From Rusavskia elegans (Eukaryota > Ascomycota > Lecanoromycetes > Teloschistales > Teloschistaceae): a DNA stretch of 64,000 bases. The DNA lies in NCBI GenBank assembly GCA_011316305.1, contig SAUG01000006.1, positions 248,001 to 312,000 on the forward strand, written 5' to 3'. The translations under genes were made by a program, and so were the position numbers. Shown one piece after another: positions 55,022-64,000 of this stretch (its first letter is position 1; each line of letters begins with the position of its first letter). Under the pieces are notes generated by a model. It saw only the letters and a list, made by a program, of their open reading frames with translations, searched no databases and was not told the DNA's origin.

Positions 55022-56035
55022 ATGGCTGATTACCATAAGCTTGCGGGCATGATGGCCCATCATGGAGAAGTAGCTATTTTTCGTCGATTCGACAAGTTGA
55101 ATCTCAAAAGCTTACTTTACATGCAAGCTGAGCTTATACATCTCGAGGCTGAATTGCATCAGATGGAGCTGGACGAAAAGTCGGCGGCAAATCCGAGCAA
55201 GCCTGCCTACCCATTTTCTGTGTACGACCTTCGAGAGGCAGCTTGCTCAGGCAAAGTCACTCAATGGACCAAGTATCAGGAAGTTCAGAGCAAGCTGCAG
55301 GCATACAGTATGTGTTATGAAACACGACTGCAATCAACTGACAGCGACTTCACCGTTCAGACGGCGCAGTGATCCAATATCTTGCGCTCCGCAAGGTTGT
55401 CAAGCCTGATGCCAACAGCGTTGAATGCCTTCGGGAGTGGCTAGATCGGCCGGAAGGCGGAGACTTTTTCCTTAAGGGGCGCGAAGCCGACATGTGGGAG
55501 AAGGTAGAGGACCTCGTATCGCTGGACTGTCAACAGCCGAGTAAAGATGCACTGACAAGGCTCATCAACGAGAAGTTTGTGCCTTGGTATCATCGCCGAT
55601 GGGTCCACCGTTTCAAGGTAAGACGCTCCGTTTCTGATAATGTTTCCCACAGCACTTGACCATCAAGCAGCCATCCCCGACTGTAGATTGGTACGGAGTC
55701 TGGCAGTACGACCAGGGAATGCTTGAGACGATCGCAAACGCCATCAGCACCCTCTTGGCGTCGCTGCTCCCGAGCATCTCGATACTAGTGCTGTACTTCC
55801 TTTCGAAGCCGGTCACACGGCTGGTAACCATATTACTGTTCAGTGTGCTCTTTTCAGTGATTTTGTCTGCAGTTTCGACCGGCAGACGCATTGAGGTTTT
55901 TGCTGCGACAACTGCGTGAGTGATATGCTTATCTTCTTGTTGGCCGCTTGAAGATACTGATCTTTACATTCTTCGTCAAGCTTGGCTGCCGTGCAAGTAG
56001 TGTTCGTATCTGGAGCAGGCTTTTATTCTTCCTAG
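55022..56035 (+). CDS. DUF6594-type membrane protein
   Basis: Four exons (55022-55307, 55370-55617, 55653-55915, 55981-56035) join in frame to 283 residues, each with GT..AG borders. The N-terminal part HHGEVAIFRRFDKLNLKSLL and YMQAELIHLEAELHQMELDE is the hallmark of the fungal DUF6594 family. A soluble middle part follows, then three hydrophobic segments at the C-terminus: LLASLLPSISILVLYFL, LVTILLFSVLFSVILSAV and FAATTA-LAAVQVVFVSGAG. Such proteins are numerous in filamentous ascomycetes, and their function is unknown. The start at 55,022 is the only ATG upstream of the conserved part. Confidence 0.83.
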
Positions 56036-56864
56036 ATGGAATTCTCTCAAGACTGGAAGGGCCATTGAATAATTATGGCTCAACGACCACTCCATTCGCA
56101 TCGTATTGGGTCCTTGGGTCTATGTCAGTACGCCAGATTGCCTTGAGGACGTCTATGCAAGTACCGGAGTCGTCGATGGAAACCCTAGTATGCAATCAGT
56201 GAATGCAATTCATTGAAGGGTAGAGGACGCTTGGGAAAAGCACTGGAGCCGCTGTTTTCAACCACTTTTTCGGTATCTTTGGCATGTTCTATGATTGAGA
56301 GTCATATACGGGATCCGGACAAGCAAAGCACGATGCATTTGCAAGGTCTGAGCAAGTTTGCAGCAAAGATGTTTCCTGAAGATCAAAAACACGGGTGGAT
56401 CGCTCGAGCTTGAGGAGCCCCTGTCACCGCCTTATTAGCTCCGGCAGAATATTCCCGCCCCCACCAAACATAAAAGTCCATCTTTCCTTCCTCAAGCGCC
56501 GTCCCCACCAACGCTGCGTTTCTTTGCTTCCAAACAGACGTGATCACCTGTATTTGCTTTACCGCACATACATCTGGTCATCGTCCCCTATCACCCTTCG
56601 TCGTCTGGATGGAATGGCTCGAATGGTGAGGTCGTTCCTCCACCAGAATAAAAGTTTATGCGATGACGTATCCGTACCTTAGTGCGATCCGAATTCCAAG
56701 ATAGCCGCAATTTATCGTAATCTGCTCCCAAGCTTGGCGATTGACGATTTCCAGTGACAACTTGGCTCCTAAGACTCAATTCGGACTCCCTGTGACATGT
56801 AGCAGACGTTTGTCGAGGGATTGGACCAAATTTCCTTTGACTGACCCAAGGGTCTCTCGTAATA
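56036..56864. other. Intergenic region, no gene seen
   Basis: It lies between the DUF6594 gene and the NADH dehydrogenase gene. Open frames at 56,213-56,682 are short and featureless. Confidence 0.5.
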
Positions 56865-59041
56865 ATGCGCATTGGCGCTCTTCGAGTCGTGGAAGCCCCT
56901 GTCAATCGATCCCTCCAGCCAATATTACCACAATGGCCACGAAACAGATCGGATCATACCCGCCTACAGCCACATACAATCAGTACTTGTCACAATTATC
57001 GTCAATCGACTACTGCAGCATGGAGACGTCCTCTCCAACCTGCCAGCAACCCAAATAAACGTCGACTTCTGCGCCCAATATCTACAAAACCACTTCCATA
57101 TCGCCGTGGGCCTGTCTTTCGCTTCTTCTACGGATCCTTCGCCTACACTGGAGGTTTCATATTAGTCGTTGGTAGCCTGGTGGTAGGCTTCTTCATCTAT
57201 GATGCTTCAACATACCGCGAGGATCTTTCCTACACGGATATCCCCGTTGCGACCGAAGCCTTGTACCCTCGAAGAGGAGGTCCAAAGAATCTACCTATTG
57301 CTGACACCTTAGTGTCCGATGATGACTGCCCCGAGAACACACGAGCGAAGCACAAGCCCAAATTGGTCGTGTTGGGAAGCGGATGGGGAAGTGTTGCACT
57401 GCTGAAGCAGCTCAACCCCGAAGACTATCACATCACGGTTGTTTCTCCAGTCAACTACTTTCTCTTCACCCCAATGCTACCCTCGGCGACGGTAGGAACC
57501 TTGGAGTTGAGGTCGCTGGTCGAACCGATTAGGCGGATCGTACAACGAGTCAAGGGTCATTTTCTGCGAGCAGAAGCAGTCGACGTCGTGCTATCCGAAA
57601 GATTGTTGGAAGTTGCCCAGGTCGATGCTACTGGCGAGCAGAGACACTTCTACCTCCCCTATGACAAACTTGTCATTGGCGTTGGTAAGCTGGCGATCGG
57701 GCGCTGAGTGATCTAGGTTGCTGAAATTATCCAGGCTCAACAACCAATGCCCACGGCGTCAAGGGCCTCGAAAACTGCCATTTCCTGAAGACCATCGAGG
57801 ATGCAGCTAAAATCAGGAACAAAATCTTGCAGAACCTTGAGCACGCTTGTCTCCCAACAACCACTGACGACGAACGGCGACGGCTTCTCTCATTCGTCGT
57901 CAGCGGCGGTGGACCAACGGGCGTTGAGTTCGCTGCAGAGTTGTTCGACCTGCTCAACGAAGACTTGGGACGATCGTTCCCAAAGATATTGAGGAACGAG
58001 GTGTCGGTGCACGTTATACAAAGCAGAGGCCACATCCTAAATACTTACGATGAAGCGCTATCGAAATTTGCCGAGGAAAGGTTTGCACATGACCAAGTGG
58101 AGGTCCTGACGAACTCCCGGGTCAAAGAGGTACGGCCGGATAAGATCCTCTTCACGCAGAAGGACGAGAACGGGGAGACCGTCACGAAAGAATTGCCGTT
58201 GGGCTTCTGTTTGTGGTCGACGGGTGTCGGTATGTCGTATCCTCTCCTCAAGGCTGGCAATTAATGTCTGGGTGCTTACCGTCTCCTTGTAGCGCAAACC
58301 GAATTCTGCAAACGCATCGCCGAGAAGCTCGAAGTTCAAACCAACCGCCACGCCCTGGAGACCGACACCCACCTCCGCCTCAACGGCGCCCCTCTTGGCT
58401 CCGTTTACGCTATCGGCGACTGCTCCACCGTCCAAAACAACGTCGCCGACCACCTCGTCACCTTCCTCCGCACGCTCGCCGTCGAAAAAGGAAAAGACCC
58501 CGAAAAGATGCAAATCACATTCGCCGAATGGCGCCAGGTCGCGCAACGAGTCAAGAAACGTTTCCCGCAAGCTTCCGACCATCTCCGCCGCCTCGATAAA
58601 CTCTTCGAGCAGTACGACAAGGACAAAAGCGGGACGTTGGATTTCAGCGAAATGCACGAACTGCTCAACCAAATCGACTCCAAACTCACCTCCTTGCCCG
58701 CCACGGCGCAGCGCGCGCATCAGCAGGGTCAATATCTGGGACGGAAATTCAGCAAACTCGCGCAGGCGGCCCCCGGGATGGCGGCAAACGAGGTCGATTA
58801 CGGCGATCTGGATGACGCGGTGTACAAGGCGTTCGAATACCACCACCTGGGCAGTCTGGCCTACATTGGCAATTCGGCCGTCTTCGACTTTGGCGGACTG
58901 AGCTTCAGCGGTGGCTTGTTGGCCGTATATTTGTGGCGGAGCGTGTATTTTGCGCAGAGCGTGAGTTTCCGGACGAGGGTGCTGTTGGCGATGGATTGGA
59001 GTAAGAGGGCGATGTTTGGGAGGGATCTGATGAATTATTGA
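56865..59041 (+). CDS. Calcium-binding alternative (type II) NADH dehydrogenase, external type
   Basis: This rotenone-insensitive flavoprotein transfers electrons from cytosolic NAD(P)H to ubiquinone at the outer face of the inner mitochondrial membrane. Exons 56865-57684, 57735-58229 and 58293-59041 give 687 residues. An Arg-rich presequence is followed by a membrane segment (TGGFILVVGSLVVGFFIYDA). The first Rossmann motif is LVVLGSGWGSVALLK (FAD) and the second FVVSGGGPTGVEFAAEL (NADH). VYAIGDCST marks the FAD site. A canonical EF-hand, DKDKSGTLDFSE, is inserted near residue 540, as in Neurospora NDE1, which needs calcium. The C-terminus GLLAVYLWRSVYFAQSVSFR is the usual membrane-binding tail. 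The start is the first in-frame ATG. Confidence 0.93.
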
Positions 59042-60098
59042 GACTGCTGCTGCTCCTGCGTACGGTAGGGCAGGTTAGGGTGGGGTAGGGTAGCCATGGA
59101 TTTGGGAACTCGGAATACAAACGTGTATAAAATAGTTGATCTCTGTGAATGTAAGTGCGGTGTGCTTATCTGAGTGAGCGTTGTGGTCCTTGTTAGGTCT
59201 GTGGCCTGTGAGAGCTAGAGTCTGTACACCCTCTACAGTCATAAGCACAACCCTTCTCCTATTGGATTCAGGAATCCCCAAAGCACGTGAGGGAATCTCA
59301 TTAATATTCATCCGCATGATCTCGATCCACCCACAGTTCCATCTACCGGGCTCGGGGTAGAAGCTTATGCCCTCCCGTCGATGGCGTGAAGATCATCACG
59401 ACCACCAATTCTGTTTCGAAACATCCCTCACATCATATCGATAACGAAAACTCAAACCCGACTCCCCTCCACTCAACAACAAGTACAACACACACACGGC
59501 ATGCAAATCACGCAATTTCACGCGGCGATCAAGAACGAGAAAAAGTCCGAATGGTGTGGAAGAAAATTCCCATTGTATATCAGCTAAATTTCCAACTGCA
59601 AAATTTCCACCGCCTTCCCTATTCATGATCAGTCATAAGAAAGTCAAGTCATCGTGATGAATTTGCCGGCCTAGCCAAGCTAACGCCCCTTTTTGGTGGC
59701 GGTGGTATCTATCTATGGACCCCCCTCCCTGATTTTCCCAATCAATCGACCGACCGATCCCGGGGTTCGGTTCGTTTTTTGCTCCAGCGGAAATCTTCGA
59801 AAAAAATCAATGAAAGAAAGAAAGAAAGGTTCCTGAAAAAGTGTCTATATACGTGCCTCTCTCTCCGGTATGGAGGGCAGGCAGAAAGAAAGAAAAACAG
59901 GCTTCGGGGTCGGACGATGGTCGAACGAGTGGATGATGTCTGCCCCGAAGACCACTTGCGACGAGCGACCGCGAGGGAAGCCAGCCGCAAGAACGTTGCT
60001 GAGAAGTATCAAAAGCTGGGGTGAAGAATCGAAGTGGTCTATATTCGTGAGGTCGTAATTGAAAATAGACGCGCTAGGCGTCGCAGGCGGCTGAAGGT
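59042..60098. other. Intergenic region between convergent genes, no gene seen
   Basis: It contains simple-sequence patches (GAAAGAAAG near 59,815 and 59,885, and CA-rich DNA near 59,490). The open frames on both strands are short. Confidence 0.5.
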
Positions 60099-60848
60099 TC
60101 AATAGCCGGTGATGGTCAACTCCTTGGTCTTGACGCTCCAGGAGAATTGATCGGCGGCGGCTCCGGTCTTGGAGGTTTGTTTGCCCATGACGCTGCCGGA
60201 GTGGACGTACGCGTTGAACTCGGCGGTATTCTGGAAGAAGTCGACAACTTTGTCGTCGGCCTGCTTGTCCATGTGCACGCTGGTCAGAACGCCGTCTTCG
60301 CCAGTGGTGCCCTCGAGGTACCCCGTATCGAGGAGTTCCTGCTGGGTGCCGACGTCCAGGGTGGTCCAGGCGGAGTTGGCTTTGGCAAGGCAGTCTTGCT
60401 CGCCAGCAAGAGACTCCTTGCCGTTGATCTGTTTGTCGCCGTGCGCAGGGCCGAGGGTGGTGTCGGACATGCCGAACTGCATGTCGCTGTTGTACCACGT
60501 CTTGTACTCGCCCGGAGAGTCGCCGCGGAAGTTGACCTCGAAGCGGGAACCCTCGCCGTTCTTGGCGGTGAATGCGCCGATGAAGCCTTGGCCGAGATGG
60601 AAGTTGACGGTCTGGCCCGGGAGCACGGTCGCTGCAGGAAGAGAACCCTCACCCGCGCCGTAGGCTGTTGGTGGATTGTCGGCGTTGCCCTCGACCTTGT
60701 AGACGTGGGTCTGGGTGGGCGAGGTGTTGATGAGGTTGATGAGAGGGCCATCCGGGCTATAATTGGCGACCCCTTGGGTGTCTGCCAAGACGGCGGAGAA
60801 GAAAGAGAAGAGGGTGGCGACTGCCGCGAAGATTGCGAATGAGTGCAT
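60099..60848 (-). CDS. Small secreted protein, function unknown
   Basis: This single exon encodes 249 residues. The first 22 residues (MHSFAIFAAVATLFSFFSAV-LA) form a clear signal peptide. The mature part is rich in Gly, Asp, Thr and beta-type sequence (SPTQTHVYKVEGNADNPPTA; ATVLPGQTVNFHLGQGFIGA). It has a single Cys (EQDCLAKANS), so no disulphide network. There is no transmembrane or GPI signal at the C-terminus (ELTITGY). The beta-rich layout recalls fungal secreted antigens of thaumatin or BYS1 style, but I see no defining motif and do not assign a family. Strong NNC/NNG codon bias and a good TATA box suggest high expression. Confidence 0.82.
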   Translation of the reverse strand: MHSFAIFAAVATLFSFFSAVLADTQGVANYSPDGPLINLINTSPTQTHVYKVEGNADNPPTAYGAGEGSLPAATVLPGQTVNFHLGQGFIGAFTAKNGEGSRFEVNFRGDSPGEYKTWYNSDMQFGMSDTTLGPAHGDKQINGKESLAGEQDCLAKANSAWTTLDVGTQQELLDTGYLEGTTGEDGVLTSVHMDKQADDKVVDFFQNTAEFNAYVHSGSVMGKQTSKTGAAADQFSWSVKTKELTITGY

Positions 60849-61140
60849 GGTTGGCGATTGGACTGCTGTTAGCTGGTCTCAAAGAATCAGGCTGAAGGAT
60901 TGAATTGTGTCAACGAGAGCAAACAAGCGCCAATGGGGTAATGATTCTAGAAGGAAGATTCTTTCTTGATGAAGCTCTTGGGTATCTGAAGAATGAGCCG
61001 GAAGGAGTGTGATTGACCGAAGGTGAGTAAACGACTTGCGATCAAAGGAATGTGAAGAGTATCCAAAGAGCCTAAGGGACAGTGAAATTCGTCCGGGTGT
61101 GTTGGTCGCAAACAGACGGAAAGGGAAGAGATGGGCGGAG

Positions 61141-61150
61141 TATATATACA
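61141..61150 (-). promoter_or_regulatory. TATA box of the secreted-protein gene
   Basis: TGTATATATA on the reverse strand lies about 290 bp upstream of the start codon at 60,848, in a GC-richer context. This implies a 5' leader of about 250 nt. It is a strong TATA element by sequence; use is inferred. Confidence 0.45.
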
Positions 61151-62700
61151 TGTCTGCAGCTAGGCTAAAGGCTGCGAGTGTGGGTGGGTCTCCAGGAAAG
61201 AGACGGAACAGGCGAGAGAGAAAGATTGGGGACGCCTTGGCTGAGATGCCTTAGGATTGGTGGAGAAAAGAGGGCGCACGTATGCTTAATGGTAGAACGG
61301 TGCCCTAGAGGGAGCCAGAGAAGCCATCCGAAGGACGGGGTGATGGAGGGGGAAGGGCTTACGGCAATGCAGTCTCAGGATGCGTTGCAGCCATGCATGA
61401 GCTGAGTTGCAATTGCGGTGCGGGTTCTCAGCTTCTGACTGTGTGGGTGTTTGGGAAGATGGAACCAACTATGTTGATGTTGAGAGTCGTCTAGATGTGG
61501 AAAGAGCGCAAGCTAGCCAAAGTCTTGCATAGTAACTGTTCCCGTGGAAAAGCGCGCATCGATGGCGAGAGGATTGGAGAAGGGTCCAAACCCATCCGAA
61601 AGAGCAGCACCAAACAAGCACGCGAGTAAACAAGATGGCAACAATGATTACTTTGTACGCTTGACAGCAGATGAGAAACAACAGCGCATCGCTCCATTCT
61701 TGTTGTTGCGACTGGTGAGATGCCTGAGCCTTGGGAGGGCGATCACTTACCCGAAAGTCAGAATTGTACGGTTTGTACCTGGGCTGGACGCCCTACCGGA
61801 AGATGTGTCGGACCGCAAGGGAGAGTGTCGTGTTCCTGCAGGACCCAGACCCGATGAGTCCAGGTACCAAGGTAGAGGCACGCCAAACAACCAGTGACTT
61901 GTCCAGGAACAGGGCAAAGGCCAGGCACTGCCGGGTTTTCACCGCACAGCACATGGCGAATATAATAATGAGAATCCTGATGGTGGGAGGCCGAAAGATC
62001 AATTGGACACGTTGATGGTGGTGTGGAGACTGATTATTATTGAACCAATTGTTGCTTTTCGTCTGTTCTTCCTTCGGGTGAACTGACCACCAATCCACCG
62101 TCTTTTTTCCAGTCCATTTTCGGCAAATTCTCAATCGGGAAATCCACTCGGTCACGTGATCTTGCGGTAGGGATCTCCACTTCCTCGGACGAGGGGTTTC
62201 TTTCCTGCGATCCATTTCTATAGTAAATCCGTTGATTTCGCTTGTCATGATCGATTCGTGAATATTACGTACTCTGTTTTACAATTAGCGGGCGCAAATA
62301 ATCAATGGGAAGTCCTGACTCGATGGGTCAGTCCTCAACCGGCACCCAACCAACAACCCCTTTAACATCATTGAGAAACACTGGGGGGGAGAATCTAGAG
62401 TACTGATCAAAGTAGCACTGGAGCGTCACTACTGCTTCCGCACTCGAGCCAACGTTTGTTGCGTAGAATAAGCAGATTGCTGTTTCCCTCTGTCTCGAAC
62501 AAATCCAGCCACCAAAGCCAGTCGGGGGTATCTTTCATCATGCACTTCCAGAACGCCGTCTTTTTTCTTCCTGATCCGATGCGAGACGCAACGAGAATAC
62601 TCTGATGCTGCCCCGAAGCTCATCATGCGCGAGATTGCTGCAATGAGAAAACAGATGGCGTAATATGCTGTTCATGTGTGTCGTCCACGGAAAATTTCAA
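61151..62700. other. Long intergenic region, no gene seen
   Basis: It holds the distal promoter of the secreted-protein gene and the 3' flank of SCC2. Overlapping short frames at 61,469-62,250 are not supported by any protein feature. Confidence 0.5.
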
Positions 62701-64000
62701 TCATTCCCACTCTTCGTCGTCGTCCACACTCTTCCGGCTACTCTTCCTGCGCCCGAGTAGTGAAGGCCGTCCCCGCTTCTTGTGAGGCGTCCCTGCAACC
62801 GACCCCGATCTCTTTCTTTTCCCGGGCCCTCGAGACCCACCACCGCTCATCGGCACTGGACTGCCTGCTGCTTCGTCCCCACTTGGCGTTCGTGGGCGTC
62901 CGGCGCCTTCCTCGTCTCCTTCCGCGCCCACTCGGGTTTCGTGGTCGATCGATAGCAGCTCAACGAACGCTGAACACTGTTGCATCATCTTCTCCTGGCT
63001 CCCAAGTGATTCTACCCTCTCGGCGATCCCGGCTACCACTTTGTCGCCGCTGATACCCGGCGTCCTGCTTGGAGCCTTGTTGACGTCCTTCGCTTTTCCG
63101 TTGGGTTTTCCCTCCTTCGCTTGCGCATTCGAGTTGAGACCGTAGAGCCGTCGCAGGTACGTTCGTGTGTCCCAGAGACAGGACAAGATGATCGATGCCG
63201 TGGTCAATTGATGCAGTCGCTGAGGTGCTACCTCGGCCGTGGCTAGGCATTCGTCGTTTGTCGGCAGTCCTGCATCTCGGCCATTCTCGCCCAAGTCCCC
63301 CAGGATCGCTTCGACCCTGACATGGAATACCTCTGTGTTGATGCTATGCGCAACCCCGGGGCCTGTGTTGGCCACGATCCTCTCCATACAAGTGAGCGTG
63401 TGCAGTAGTTCATCCACTCGTCCATAATCGAAAAATGCCAGGTTCTCGATGAGGAATCGTGAGAGCTGCAAGCTTGCCGGCACAGCGCCAGATAGATCGA
63501 GTTTGTCCGGCTCGAAATCAATCTTGGCACAGAAATTGCTGATGAACTTCTTCTGATACTTGCTTTTACTGCTTTTGATGATCTCGAACGTCGAGTGAAG
63601 TTTCGACATGTAAGGCGCTGTTCGGAATCCACAAGGATCTTTGACAACGTCTTTTTGATATCGGTACGCTTCGACGATCGCTCTCATATACTCGCGCTCG
63701 AACATGCTTTCGTGTTGCTGATGAACATCGGCATGCGCCTGGCAGGCGACACTGGCAATCGCTGCATTAGACGACGTTTCGAGAGCTACCAGGGCTGGAC
63801 CGGACTCTTTAGGATGTACAAGCCCTTGGCGGTTAATACTGGCAATCACTTCAGTTGCTGTAAGTGCGGTTGCATCCTGACTGGCTAAAGCAATGGATAG
63901 AACGTTCTGAAGGAACCGTTGCGCAATGAGTGCTGACGCTCCATCGCCTTCGCTGGCTTTCATTGACCCGCCTAATTTGCCGTTTGCGGCGTTTGGGCCA
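62701..64000 (-). CDS. SCC2: Cohesin loader Scc2/Mis4/NIPBL, C-terminal part (5' end outside window)
   Basis: The frame is open from the window end to a stop at 62,701, about 432 residues. It carries the C-terminal HEAT-repeat hook of the Scc2 family: SALIAQRFLQNVLSIALASQ, ALTATEVIASINRQGLVHPK, ESGPALVALETSSNAAIASV and HESMFEREYMRAIVEAYRYQ, then FLIENLAFFDYGRVDELLHT and ILSCLWDTRTYLRRLYGLN. The extreme C-terminus is basic and disordered (HKKRGRPSLLGRRKSSRKSV) with an acidic end, DDDEEWE. With Scc4, Scc2 loads the cohesin ring on DNA and stimulates its ATPase. The start codon lies outside the window. Confidence 0.92.
   Translation of the reverse strand, partial: GPNAANGKLGGSMKASEGDGASALIAQRFLQNVLSIALASQDATALTATEVIASINRQGLVHPKESGPALVALETSSNAAIASVACQAHADVHQQHESMFEREYMRAIVEAYRYQKDVVKDPCGFRTAPYMSKLHSTFEIIKSSKSKYQKKFISNFCAKIDFEPDKLDLSGAVPASLQLSRFLIENLAFFDYGRVDELLHTLTCMERIVANTGPGVAHSINTEVFHVRVEAILGDLGENGRDAGLPTNDECLATAEVAPQRLHQLTTASIILSCLWDTRTYLRRLYGLNSNAQAKEGKPNGKAKDVNKAPSRTPGISGDKVVAGIAERVESLGSQEKMMQQCSAFVELLSIDHETRVGAEGDEEGAGRPRTPSGDEAAGSPVPMSGGGSRGPGKRKRSGSVAGTPHKKRGRPSLLGRRKSSRKSVDDDEEWE

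Noticed and set aside
60147..60842. Long forward open frame of 231 codons opposite the secreted-protein gene
   Set aside because: It is the antisense shadow of a GC-biased coding sequence; the reverse frame has a signal peptide and a normal composition.
61793..62248. Reverse open frame of 151 codons upstream of the secreted-protein gene
   Set aside because: The composition is irregular and there is no family feature or supported start; it lies in a region of overlapping frames on both strands.

Overview
The window is nuclear DNA of a filamentous ascomycete (Pezizomycotina). Genes are compact and carry introns of about 50-180 nt with GTRNGT donors. Typical fungal families are present: a DUF6594 protein, an EF-hand type II NADH dehydrogenase, Urb1, Sec1 and a Scc2-type cohesin loader. 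The central repeat block shows saturated repeat-induced point mutation (RIP). I cannot assign a genus.

The left arm (1-30,500) is gene-dense housekeeping DNA. In order it holds the 5' part of a mitochondrial PPR protein (-), phosphomevalonate kinase (+), a prenylated ubiquitin-fold protein (+), the proteasome assembly factor Ump1 (-), a membrane-anchored short-chain dehydrogenase (-) divergent from a G-patch protein (+), Sec1 (-) divergent from the mitochondrial RNA helicase Suv3 (+), the splicing helicase Prp22 (+), an intron-bearing tRNA-Gln(CUG) with a decayed inverted copy, a second short-chain dehydrogenase (+), a disordered eIF4E-T-like protein (-) and the ribosome-biogenesis factor Urb1 (-).

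The middle (about 30,780-49,830) is a 19-kb AT-rich block almost empty of CpA and TpG, and so almost without ATG. It can be read as a nest of transposons: a TIR element (30,878-33,424); a Ty3/gypsy element, here called B (33,759-48,960, target-site duplication TTTTA on both sides); a second gypsy element, A (36,359-44,649), inserted into B; a solo A-family LTR in reverse orientation (46,681-46,918); and a solo B-family LTR (49,041-49,510, TAATA on both sides). The RT/RNase H part of B lies on the opposite strand between the two inverted A-family LTRs. The swapped 5-bp target-site duplications show that LTR-LTR recombination inverted it. This is the most notable structure in the window.

The right arm (50,600-64,000) is more sparsely coding. 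It holds two orphan proteins with retropepsin-like tails, a DUF6594 membrane protein, a calcium-binding alternative NADH dehydrogenase, a small secreted protein with a TATA box, and the C-terminal part of the cohesin loader Scc2/Mis4, cut by the window end.

The housekeeping genes share no single pathway. Three act at mitochondria (PPR protein, Suv3, NADH dehydrogenase) and several in RNA biology (Prp22, G-patch protein, eIF4E-T-like protein, Urb1). Exon boundaries were deduced by eye from frame continuity and splice signals, without computation.
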